From positions 1,798,001-1,862,000 of the forward strand of contig CBDANN010000008.1 of assembly GCA_965197635.1 (NCBI GenBank): DNA of 64,000 nucleotides. Direction: 5' to 3'. The notes under the pieces are model-generated. The model made no database searches and had not been told where the DNA came from. It was given only the letters and a program-made list of their open reading frames with translations. Positions within the stretch are counted from its first letter, which is position 1; the number at the start of each line of letters is the position of its first letter. The DNA comes from Bin87 sp965197635. Lineage in GTDB: Bacteria > Chloroflexota > Dehalococcoidia > Lucifugimonadales > UBA3495. Position numbers and translations under genes: made by a program. Below, one piece after another: positions 1-8,167 of this stretch.

Positions 1-126
1 TGCGGAGCGTTGTCGGGGCGGCTCATCCGCGCGGCGTTGGACGCCTTTGAAGATATCCCGCACAATGTTGGCACCATCATGGCGTCGGACGCTTACCTGT
101 TACGTCGCGTCGAGGTGAACCGCTAA
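1..126 (+). CDS. C-terminal end of an unidentified protein (partial)
   Basis: The frame is open from the window edge to TAA at 124-126 and gives 41 residues, including GRLIRAALDAFEDIPHNVG. The composition is protein-like, but too little is present to name a family. Its stop overlaps the stop of the convergent MFS gene by four bases, which is common between real neighbouring genes. The start lies outside the window. Confidence 0.45.
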   Translation, partial: CGALSGRLIRAALDAFEDIPHNVGTIMASDAYLLRRVEVNR

Positions 127-1436
127 TCCGCGGATTCGGGAGACAACACCGACCGAGCCGCGGGATGAAGCGGAGGACGGGCCAACAGAAGCGCAGCGGC
201 GGTGAGAGCCCCCAGCACGGCGTAGATCACGAAGGCGATCCCATACCCGCCGGCGAACTGGTACACCAAACCCGATGCAACGGCCCCTATTGCCTGTCCC
301 AATGAGGTGAACGGCTCGGTTACTCCCCGTATCGTGCCCAGCGATTGCCGCCCGAAGAAGTCGGCATAGGCCACCGCCGGAACCACCAGGATGCCGGCCA
401 CCGCCACGCCAAAAAGTCCGGCCGCGAAAAACGCCAGCGCCACGGTGTCCGCAATGACGAACAGGCCACACGCGACCGCCATCACCAACGCGACTATAGC
501 GTAGGTGTAGGACACCCGCGTCTTTTCCACCACCCGGCCCCACAACAGGCTGCCGATACCGCTGCCGGCCGCGTTGACCACGATGCTCAGCTGCGACAGC
601 GACAGGTCGATGCCCCGGGAGCGCAGCAAGTCGGCCTGGTACACGTTGGTGCCGGATTGCAGAAGGAACAGGAAACCGGTCCCGATGGCCAGCACCCACA
701 GGGCCGGCGTGCGTAGCGCCTGGCGCGTCGTCCATTCAATATCGGCTGGGGCGTCGGCGGTTGTGGCAGCCGCGTTGTTGGCGGTGGCGGAGTCATCGGG
801 CGCGTCGCCGTCGGGATGCAGTCCGACGTCTTCGGGCCGCTGGGCTACCAGCAAGGCCGCCGGAGCCAACGCGATGGCATACACCATGCCGCCCAGAACG
901 ATCCACGCGGTCTGCCAACCGTAGGCCACGCTGACCCAGGTGGCAACCAGCGGGAACACCACCATACCGCCCGAGTGGGACAGGAACAGCAATCCCGTGG
1001 CGCGACCCCGCCGCCGCACGAACCAGCGACCCACCACGGTCGCCGCCCCCACGTTCAACGGACTGCTGAACATAATGCGCCCGACCGCCAAAGCGGAATA
1101 GAAAATGGCGATATGCACGGATAGCCAAGCCATCGCGATGGTGCTGAGCCCGATGATGATGATCGATAACACCAGCACCAAACGCGCGCCGTAGCGGTCG
1201 ATGGCCCAGCCCACCGGGGGCGACGCCCCGGTAGCCAGCAAGCCCCCTACTGCAGCGGCTCCACCGATGAGCGCCCGGCTCCATCCCGTCTCGTCGGCAA
1301 TTAACGGGACGAAGACCGCAAACGTAAGGCTGCCGGCCGCGTTGCGGACAAACATACTGCTGCCGGCGGTGCCCAGCACGATCCAGCCGTAGTAGAACGG
1401 CACACGTTGGGATATGTAGGCGATGAGGATGCGCAT
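123..1436 (-). CDS. MFS transporter
   Basis: A 437-residue inner-membrane permease of the major facilitator superfamily; the substrate cannot be told from sequence. About twelve hydrophobic segments are visible. A motif A-like loop, VGWAIDRYGARLV, follows helix 2 at residues 75-87, and a hydrophilic Asp/Ala/Thr-rich linker near residues 205-235 separates the two six-helix halves. The length is normal for the family. ATG at 1436 is taken as start although no Shine-Dalgarno is visible; the next upstream gene on this strand is the broken TOPRIM-like gene ending at 1463. It resembles the OFA/monocarboxylate type of MFS, which is an inference. Confidence 0.85.
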   Translation of the reverse strand: MRILIAYISQRVPFYYGWIVLGTAGSSMFVRNAAGSLTFAVFVPLIADETGWSRALIGGAAAVGGLLATGASPPVGWAIDRYGARLVLVLSIIIIGLSTIAMAWLSVHIAIFYSALAVGRIMFSSPLNVGAATVVGRWFVRRRGRATGLLFLSHSGGMVVFPLVATWVSVAYGWQTAWIVLGGMVYAIALAPAALLVAQRPEDVGLHPDGDAPDDSATANNAAATTADAPADIEWTTRQALRTPALWVLAIGTGFLFLLQSGTNVYQADLLRSRGIDLSLSQLSIVVNAAGSGIGSLLWGRVVEKTRVSYTYAIVALVMAVACGLFVIADTVALAFFAAGLFGVAVAGILVVPAVAYADFFGRQSLGTIRGVTEPFTSLGQAIGAVASGLVYQFAGGYGIAFVIYAVLGALTAAALLLARPPLHPAARSVLSPESAD

Positions 1437-1582
1437 GGAATATTGTTGTCATATCGCATGCGTCATGCTGAGATTGGGGTCTGTTCGGCGATTTCTTGCA
1501 TTGCCGCCACTACAGCATCACGGAATCTAGCCCAAGCCGGTACTAGGTAGTGTTGACATTTGGACTGCGGTACAATCGCGGC

Positions 1583-2463
1583 ATGTCGAGTATAACCATA
1601 CCCACCGAACAGTGGGAGAAGATTTTGCAATTCCTGTGGGATTGCCCTGACGTGTACGTTGGCGACGCGGCTGGATGCCAGCGGTTTGTCGAGGGCGTGC
1701 TGTGGATGGATCGCTCCGGGGCGCAGTGGCGACTGCTGCCGGCCGAGTACGGCAACTGGAACACCGTCTACAAACGCTTCGCCCGCTGGTGCGACCGTGG
1801 CGTCTGGGAGCGGTTGCACCAGCATTTCAGTACGGAACCGGACCTGGAGTACCTGGTCATCGACAGTACGGTGGTGCCAGCGCACCAGTGCGCTGGGGGA
1901 GCCCCCGCCAAAAGGGGGGCAATCAGCGCAAGCCCTGGGCCGCAGTCGCGGCGGGTTCAGCACGAAGGTTCACGTGAGCGTGGACGGACTGGGCAACCCC
2001 CTGCGGTTCACGTTGACGCCGGGACAGCAGCATGACATCACCCAGGCGGCGGCGCTGATCTCCGGCTACCGGAGTGAGTACGTAATCGCGGACAAAAGAT
2101 ATGACGCACGGAGCTTCATCGACCATTTGGCAGAAGCGGGCATGGTGGCAGTGATCCCCGCCCGGGCCAACCGCAAGGCGCCGCGGGATTACGACCGGCA
2201 TTTGTACCGAGAACGCCACATGGTAGAGTGTTTCATCGGGAAGATGAAGCACTACCGCCGGGTATTGTAACTGTTCACGTTTGAGGGGATCTGAACTGGC
2301 TTTGCCGAAGTTCCGTGCTTGGCTACCACCCTCGACAGGCCAGTTTGCCCCGTAGATCTCCGCAAGTCTGAACAGTTACCGGGTATTTTCCAGGTTTGAC
2401 AAATTGGCCAGCCGATACCTTGGCTTTCTGCAATTCGCTGCCGTCCTTATCTGGCTACGATGA
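1583..2463 (+). pseudogene. IS5-family transposase, split by a MITE insertion
   Basis: OrfA starts at ATG 1583 (MSSITIPTEQWEKILQFL) and carries the N-terminal DUF4096-type region and the first catalytic Asp in YLVIDSTVVPAH. OrfB is in the +1 frame (ALGRSRGGFSTKVHV, then YVIADKRYDA with the second Asp, and a Glu in HMVECFIGKMKHYRR). The frames meet at an A4G6 run at 1910-1919, which looks like the programmed frameshift site known in this IS group rather than damage. The true break is the MITE at 2267: the C-terminus (FSRFDKLASRYLGF to TGA at 2461-2463) continues beyond it. Removing the MITE and one 8-bp duplication gives a 252-residue fused transposase. Confidence 0.88.
2267..2379. mobile_element. 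113-bp MITE with IS66-like ends
   Basis: A short non-coding element bounded by perfect 11-bp inverted repeats GTAACTGTTCA / TGAACAGTTAC and flanked by an 8-bp direct repeat CGGGTATT (2259-2266 and 2380-2387). Excising it with one repeat copy restores the transposase reading frame, which proves insertion. Ends starting GTAA with 8-bp duplications are what is known for the IS66 family, so it was probably mobilised in trans by an IS66 relative; none is in this window. Its interior has no open frame of note. Confidence 0.85.
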
Positions 2464-4399
2464 AATGTCAACACTGCCTAGTTCCAAGTATACGCCTGCA
2501 GGGAGATTCTCCAGCAACTGACGCCGAAAATTACCGAAATCAGCATTGAATTGTTTGCTACGCCTTCTCCCTTTGGGTGTCCCCGCCATCAGCAATGCTT
2601 TTCTCAATAGCTCTTTAGCATCCGCAATTTCCTCGAGCCTTCCGACCGACGGAAGCCCAAGAGGCTGCTGACCTTTAGGTTTTCCCGCAACACGACGTAT
2701 CGCAGCGACATCACCCAAGAGCCAGGCTTCAGTCATGCGGACTGGGACTATCGGTACATATACCCCGCTGTATCCTGAATGATGGATGCCCTCGCGGATT
2801 TCGTCATATCGTTTTTGAGGACCGGCAGCAACACTATCCTGGTAATGTTCGGCGTCGCGATGAATGAACAATAAATCTTCATCCCCATAAAGGTCTCGCC
2901 CCCGGCGTATTTTTTCTGCCAAGGTATCCCCGACATACGATGAGGTACCATCCGCTTCTGTTGCACCGTACTTGATCAGCAACGACCTAATATGTGGGAG
3001 CAGTGCGGTGTCTGACGATCCATCGCATACCAGTAGAAACTGGACGATCATGCTGCCTCCCAGAACGCTGGGGGAAAAGTCAGCTGTGCATCCTCAGGTG
3101 GCACCATATAAGATTGCAATTCCAGCATCCCCACGCCGCGTACTTGGTTGTCGTCGGTAACCGTGCGGGACCGCCAAGAACCGTGTAGTGAATAGCATTT
3201 CAAAGGCAAAATCATATCGCCGGATGCAGATTTCACGGCAGGATTCTTTGCCAGAACCAGATCGTCCTTATTCTGCAACTGAACGAAATACGGGGAATGC
3301 GTGGCTACGACAACCTGTCGCAAGGGATTATCCGCAGCAACGGCTTCGTCAGGATCAACCGCGATGTCGTGGAGCAATCTATTCATCGCGCCTAGTTTCG
3401 CGGGATGGATGCCGTTTTCGGGTTCCTCCATACAATAAACCCCGGTAGCATCGGTCGCTTCTGCAATCGCAGTTAATGCAAGGAAACGCAGAGTGCCATC
3501 AGATATAGAGTTAGCGCGCAGTCGGACGCCGGAAAGTTCCTCCAATTCAAGGGAATAGAGCCTGCGTACATCGTCTCGTACCGCACGGACAGACTTCACA
3601 GGCACCAAGTTCGCCAACCGCGTGGCGATCCGACCCAATATGTCATCCTGCGAATCTTCTGAGTTGTCGGAGTCTGACGGCAGGTTAGCCAGGTGGTGCA
3701 AAGTAGCCGGGATATGTCCTCCACTTGCCGTGATGGTTGGTTCATCGGTGAACCGGTCCGGGCGACGCATGGCAGAAGGTTCCAGGGCCAGCACCCGCCA
3801 TGATTGCATCTCGCGACGTGTTGCCAATATGGTCGGCGTGGCTACGGTGTTCTCGCTGCCAATGATGGTTCTTGGCGCACCGGCAGCTGGGGCGGGCCGA
3901 CCGGGTCCGTGAGAACCGCCGTCTTGGTGTATCACAATGATGGGTTGCCCAGTTTGGTGATCCGCCTCAGTTGAAATATATCCAGAACGGCTGTGCCTAC
4001 GGTTATAAACCACACTGTCTCTAAACACCTGCTTACTGTGCGGGAAGCGTAATTTCGATCCAGCTTGCCCCTTCGGGATCAACCGCAATTGCTCTCGCTC
4101 CAGTATCAATCCACCCAGAGGTCCAGCTGCTGACGAAGGCGGGTCATGACGGAAAGCCACCTCGTAACGCAAGAATGATGCTGATGGAGTGGCCTTTCTG
4201 CCGAAGTCGTCTGAAACATCCTTGTTCACTATCATCTCGGCTGCGAATGAAATTCGCTCCGCTGCACCATCTCCGTCAGAGAAAAACAAGTCGGCGATAT
4301 CACCCGTGTCTTCACCAGAGTTCCTGATTTGAAGAGCGGCATCATTGATAGTGCATTCCGTTAAAAGCGACAGAAATCGGATTGCGTCGAATATGTTAG

Positions 4400-6108
4400 C
4401 CCGAATCCACCGATGGGATAGGGCGGTGCGGCATTTGAGAGAGATGAGGGGTCAGGGAACGGGATGGCGAGGACCTGATGCCGATGAAATGGACGATGTG
4501 GGGCGTGGATGCCGTGCCAAGGGGATGTTGATGACCCGTGGTAGCGGCATTGGCAGTGATTTTCAGCGCAGACCGATGGCGGAGACCGTCAGGAGCCCAG
4601 CCTGGCGCGGTTGGGCCAGGCGTGGTGCGTCATCGTAGACAGGTGAAAGGCCGAGGGCGGCGTCAGGATGGGAGTGGCAGGGCGCGCAGTCTGGCCAGGG
4701 CGCTGCTGAATTGGTTTCGCCAAGGCCAATCCTGTGGCAGATGCAGGGTGATGCGACGGGCTTTGCGGGTGATGCGTCCGGCGAGAGAGAAGAAGCGTCG
4801 TCGGAGGGTCTTGGTGGTGGTCACCGGCTCGCCCAGGCCGATGCGCGTGGTCCAGCGGGCCAGGTTGTGGGCCATGACTTGCACCGCCAGCCAGGCGGCG
4901 TTGGCGGGAAAACGTCCCGATGGCAGGTGGTTGAGCCCCACGCCGTATTTGAGGTCGCGGATGGCGTTCTCGATCTCGGCGTGGCGGCGATGGTCAGCTT
5001 CCAGATACAGGGTGTCGCCTTCTCTATCGGTGATGAAAGCGTGATAGCTGTAGGTGGCGAACAGGGCCAGTTGCGAGCCGGGCGTGGGTTTCACCCGTCG
5101 GACGATGAGCCGCACCGGTACCGCGTCGGGCTCACTGGCAAAGGGAGTGTAGCTGGTTTCGGCCACATCGGCGCCGCCATCCATCCAATAGGATATGGGC
5201 GTCCAGTCATCTTCAGGTATGGCCTCGATGATGTTCCGCAGGCTCGGGTGCTGGCGTACGGTGATGGAGTAGCGTACCTTCTGGTCGCGACAGGCGGCCA
5301 CCATGTCGTGGGTGTAGAAGCCGCTGTCCGCCCGCACGGTGAGTGGTCCGGTGGCTCCGGCGTAGCGCACTCGGCTCACCGTCTCGCGCAGGAAGTTGGC
5401 GGCGCCGCGGGCGGTGTTGGCCCGACCCTTTCGCAATCGACACATCAGCACCTCGCCGGTACCCTCGGCCACGGCCAGGAGCGGGTGATAGCCCCGCTGG
5501 CCGGTGTAGCCGTGATGGCGCGCGCCCTCCTTGCCCAGACCATAGGTCTCACAGACGGTAGAGTCCAGATCAATGGTCAGCGGATCATCGCCCGGTCCGG
5601 CCCCAGCCGCCCAGGCTCGGGCCAGCGCCTCCCGGCTCACCCGATCCAGCTGCCGCGCGTGGCCCCACCGGAAACTCCGCAGAAACGTGCCCAGCGTGGA
5701 TGGCGCCTTCACCGTACAGCCCAGCACCTGCTCGGTCTCGCCAGCGCGCAGCGCGTCGGCGTCGTCAATGCAGTCCCCGCCGGCCAACGCCGATGCCACC
5801 AGCGTCAGCACCTTGTCTCCCGCGTTGGCACGACCTGGCGCATTTCCCAGGTCAACGTGGCGGTCCACCAGCTCTCCCAGCCCCAGATGATGGGCCAGGG
5901 TGATGGGCAAAAGCAGCCCCGCATTGGCCACCAGTCGGTGATCGTCGAAGGCAACGTGGATGCGGTCGGGGCGCTCAGGTGGTAGCATCCGTTGGGTGCT
6001 CCTCGTTTCAGGGTGGTTTTCGTTCTCAAAAACCATTATCCCCGAAGCCGGGAGCACTTTCTCATCCCTTCAGCACGCCGACACACTCATCTCCTCGGTG
6101 GATTGGGG
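4400..6108 (-). mobile_element. IS1380-family insertion sequence
   Basis: A 1709-bp element with terminal inverted repeats CCCGAATCCACCGA (left, 4400) and CCCCAATCCACCGA (right end read inward from 6108), flanked by a 5-bp target duplication GTTAG at 4395-4399 and 6109-6113. It holds one intact transposase gene on the minus strand, in the same direction as the interrupted ATPase gene. Length and terminal CC fit the IS1380 family. The intact frame and near-identical ends suggest a recent insertion. Confidence 0.92.
4663..6036 (-). CDS. IS1380-family DDE transposase
   Basis: A 457-residue transposase from ATG 6036 (MVFENENHPETRSTQRM); a GTG at 6057 would add seven residues. The DDE triad is visible as LTIDLDSTVCETYG, LTVRADSGFYTHD and the Glu of HAEIENAIRDLKYG, the order expected for the DDE_Tnp_1 fold in IS1380. 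The C-terminal domain ends with basic segments (RITRKARRITLHLP) typical of the family. The frame is intact, so the element may still be active. The long frames on the opposite strand are shadows. Confidence 0.93.
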   Translation of the reverse strand: MVFENENHPETRSTQRMLPPERPDRIHVAFDDHRLVANAGLLLPITLAHHLGLGELVDRHVDLGNAPGRANAGDKVLTLVASALAGGDCIDDADALRAGETEQVLGCTVKAPSTLGTFLRSFRWGHARQLDRVSREALARAWAAGAGPGDDPLTIDLDSTVCETYGLGKEGARHHGYTGQRGYHPLLAVAEGTGEVLMCRLRKGRANTARGAANFLRETVSRVRYAGATGPLTVRADSGFYTHDMVAACRDQKVRYSITVRQHPSLRNIIEAIPEDDWTPISYWMDGGADVAETSYTPFASEPDAVPVRLIVRRVKPTPGSQLALFATYSYHAFITDREGDTLYLEADHRRHAEIENAIRDLKYGVGLNHLPSGRFPANAAWLAVQVMAHNLARWTTRIGLGEPVTTTKTLRRRFFSLAGRITRKARRITLHLPQDWPWRNQFSSALARLRALPLPS

Positions 6109-6267
6109 GTTAGACTTGCCCACGCCGTTGGGGCCGGCAATGCATGTGTATGGACCGAAATCCAGCGAAAAATCCACCAGATTTTTGAACCCGTTGACTT
6201 CCAGCCTGGTCAGCATGATTGCCTCCGCCAACGACATATTGGTTTGTTCGGCGGATTTTAGCACAAG

Positions 6268-8016
6268 TTAGGCGTGACCTTGCCGTGCCATCTCACAGGC
6301 GAACCAGAGGGCCAGGCTGCCGGTGCGGTCGTCGTGTCCATTCACGGCGGTCCGGTTCAGGTAGGCGCGCGTATCCGGCATCACTCCCGTGCTGATGCAC
6401 CCGTCCACCACGTTGCCAGCGTTATCGATGCGCTCCGACAGCCCACGCCAGCAGGCGCGGAGGCCGGCGCGGTATCCGACAGCTTCGTCGTCAGGAAGCC
6501 AACCCAAGCGCAACCCCCGGGCCAGGGCGTACCCAATCATGCAGGTTGACGTGAGTTCGCCCCACGCGCCGGGAAGATCAACCAGTTCCCCGAAGGTTCC
6601 CCCGGGCTGTTGCACCCTCAGCAGCGCGTCCAGGTGGCGACGGTGCCGTTGCAACAGCGTCGGTCGGGCCGGATGGTCCTCCGGCAGATAGGTCAGGGCT
6701 TCGGCGTAACCCAGGGCGGCGAAGCCGTTGCCCCGGCTCCAGTAAAAGGGGGCAGACCGGGCGTGTCGGAATAGGCCATTCTCTTCTTGCACGTCGCCGC
6801 CGTCCATGAGGAATGTCGCCAGCAGGTCGGCATACTTAGCGTCGCCGGATATCCAATAAGCGCGGCCCAGCATGGCCCCGCACATGAACATATCCTCGAC
6901 GCGAAAATCGGGGTCACAGGGAGCCGGAGCCTCGCCGGCGCCGCGCGCCGTGAAACGGTCGGCGGCGTAGAAAAACAGCCGGTGGTACGCTTCGTCGCCG
7001 GTGTAATCGGCCAGTCTGGCGGCCCACACGACGCCGGTGAGCGCCGCTCCGCCGGCGTCCGCCAGATACTCGGAGGGAGCGCCCGCGATTGGAGCAATCA
7101 GGTTGGCGATGTCTGCGGTGGGGTTCTCGTACTCATCGTCCAGCGCGGCCAGCCGCAGCCGACCGCTGATGCCCACTCCCTGGGTGTAGTTGACCGGATC
7201 CAGGGCATGGCCGTACCGTCCGGCCAGAATGCGGGCAATCTCTATCGGTGAACGGCCACGTCTGGCCTCCAGGGCCGAGTGGGCCCGAGATGGCGGCAAA
7301 TCTGCGTCTTTCCCGGTCAACGCCCACAACTGTCCCAATGCGTCGGTCAACCCGGACCAGTGGGTGGTGAGCCGCAAGGCGGGTATGACTCCGGGAGCGT
7401 CATCGGCCGGCCGACCCAGGGCGGACACCAACGAATCGTCGTTACCGACGCTGGCGGCGTCCAGGACTCGGGCCACGGCACCGCCAGTCGCCGCCGCGTT
7501 GGCCTCCCAAAGGGCCGGGCGGTCCGCGTCGTCAGACAGGGCAACTTCAACCACCAGGTCGGGAGCTTGATAGCAAATCCAACGCCACAGATAGCGCTGT
7601 TCCGGTGCGATTTCGTCGAAGTAGAACCCACCTGCCGGCGGGTAGCCGTTGGTCAGGTCAACGTTCTGTCGCGTGGTGGGTTCCCAGTCGCCGCCGGCCA
7701 GGGCGTCCGGGTTGGCGGCCACAACGGCTGACAACGCGACTCCAGCAGCGCCGGCGGCAGATGACCGGGCGAACAGGTCCAGGGATATCAGCAGTCGCGG
7801 CGTGTCGGTGGTTTCACCGCGAAGTCCGGCCACAAGAAGGACGGACGGACGGCGCTTCTCGTCAGCGTCGGGCAGCGTTCGACTATCCTGCAGCGCCAGT
7901 ATCGGGCGCAGGTGCGGGGTTAGCCCGATAGGGATAGTCTGCCACCAGGCCGGGTTGCGCTTGCGAACCAGGTTGACCAGTGCGGCGTTGACGTCGGTGG
8001 GGTGCATGGTGCTCAT
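6268..8016 (-). CDS. Degenerate M14-like domain fused to a GH88/GH105-type glycoside hydrolase
   Basis: A 582-residue protein from ATG 8016. The C-terminal part (about residues 290-582) is an alpha/alpha-barrel resembling unsaturated rhamnogalacturonyl/glucuronyl hydrolases: VEDMFMCGAMLGRAYW, FYWSRGNGFAALGYAEAL and GELTSTCMIGYALARGLR follow the family order. The N-terminal 160 residues look like a carboxypeptidase M14 core (NPDAL at 102, RQNVDLTN at 116-123, PEQRYLWRW at 138-146), but the zinc motif is AGLRGETTD, with Leu where the first His should be. The peptidase part is therefore probably inactive. No signal peptide. It lies upstream of the broken ATPase gene on the same strand and diverges from the CoA-transferase gene at 8168. 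Confidence 0.7.
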   Translation of the reverse strand: MSTMHPTDVNAALVNLVRKRNPAWWQTIPIGLTPHLRPILALQDSRTLPDADEKRRPSVLLVAGLRGETTDTPRLLISLDLFARSSAAGAAGVALSAVVAANPDALAGGDWEPTTRQNVDLTNGYPPAGGFYFDEIAPEQRYLWRWICYQAPDLVVEVALSDDADRPALWEANAAATGGAVARVLDAASVGNDDSLVSALGRPADDAPGVIPALRLTTHWSGLTDALGQLWALTGKDADLPPSRAHSALEARRGRSPIEIARILAGRYGHALDPVNYTQGVGISGRLRLAALDDEYENPTADIANLIAPIAGAPSEYLADAGGAALTGVVWAARLADYTGDEAYHRLFFYAADRFTARGAGEAPAPCDPDFRVEDMFMCGAMLGRAYWISGDAKYADLLATFLMDGGDVQEENGLFRHARSAPFYWSRGNGFAALGYAEALTYLPEDHPARPTLLQRHRRHLDALLRVQQPGGTFGELVDLPGAWGELTSTCMIGYALARGLRLGWLPDDEAVGYRAGLRACWRGLSERIDNAGNVVDGCISTGVMPDTRAYLNRTAVNGHDDRTGSLALWFACEMARQGHA

Positions 8017-8167
8017 CAGGCATCTCTCAACGGGTTGAGTTTGACTCTGGGTAACATTATAGCCACCGGGCGGAGCCGATACCGTTTTGACACGGCGGGG
8101 CGCCGGCGATACATTGACGGCGGACCGGCCCTCGGGCCGATAGCATCGCAAATTGGAGTTGGCACGT

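Larger units (their letters stand above)
1547..2477 (+). mobile_element. IS5-family insertion sequence, itself interrupted by a MITE
   Basis: The ends are imperfect inverted repeats, GTAGTGTTGACATTT at 1547 and its complement ending at 2477 (GCAGTGTTGACATTT read inward). A 4-bp target duplication CTAG flanks it at 1543-1546 and 2478-2481, as known for IS5-type YTAR targets. Without the 121 bp added by the nested MITE and its duplication the element is 810 bp, a usual length for the small IS5/IS427-type group. It interrupts the 3' part of the minus-strand TOPRIM-like gene, whose reading frame is restored when the element and one CTAG are removed. Confidence 0.9.
1463..3051 (-). pseudogene. TOPRIM/DUF4276-like protein, disrupted by the IS5 element
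   Basis: The main part (3051 to 2482) begins MIVQFLLVCDGSSD and has an acidic IHRDAE motif and PVRMTEAWLL. This resembles the compact TOPRIM-like or DUF4276/RloB-type proteins that pair with OLD-like ATPases; the family call is inference. In the present sequence the frame runs into the IS and ends early at 2455. The original C-terminus survives at 1542-1463 (PAWARFRDAVVAAMQEIAEQ, stop 1463-1465). Joining across one CTAG gives a continuous 217-residue frame. The start overlaps the stop of the ATPase gene as ATGA, so the two were translationally coupled. Confidence 0.75.
3048..6216 (-). pseudogene. OLD/SMC-like AAA ATPase, disrupted by the IS1380 element
   Basis: The N-terminus (ATG 6216, preceded by GGAGG at 6222-6226) reads MLTRLEVNGFKNLVDFSLDF and reaches the Walker A motif GPNGVGKSN, where the IS sits. 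Beyond it the frame resumes with IFDAIRFLSLL and continues to 3048. A signature-like SDGTLRFLAL, Walker B CMEEPENGIHP and switch histidine VVVATHSPYFV follow. Removing the IS and one copy of GTTAG restores a 484-residue uninterrupted frame. Such RecF/OLD-type ATPases often pair with a TOPRIM-like effector in phage-defence systems, and here the next gene overlaps by ATGA. As it stands the C-terminal 413 residues cannot bind ATP normally because Walker A is detached. Confidence 0.85.

Noticed and set aside
1583..2270. Frameshift between OrfA and OrfB taken as a damaging mutation
   Set aside because: The A4G6 slippery run is the usual programmed site in this IS group; the real damage is the MITE.
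4345..5044. Plus-strand genes across the IS1380 transposase
   Set aside because: Arg/Gly-rich shadows of the minus-strand transposase and its end region.
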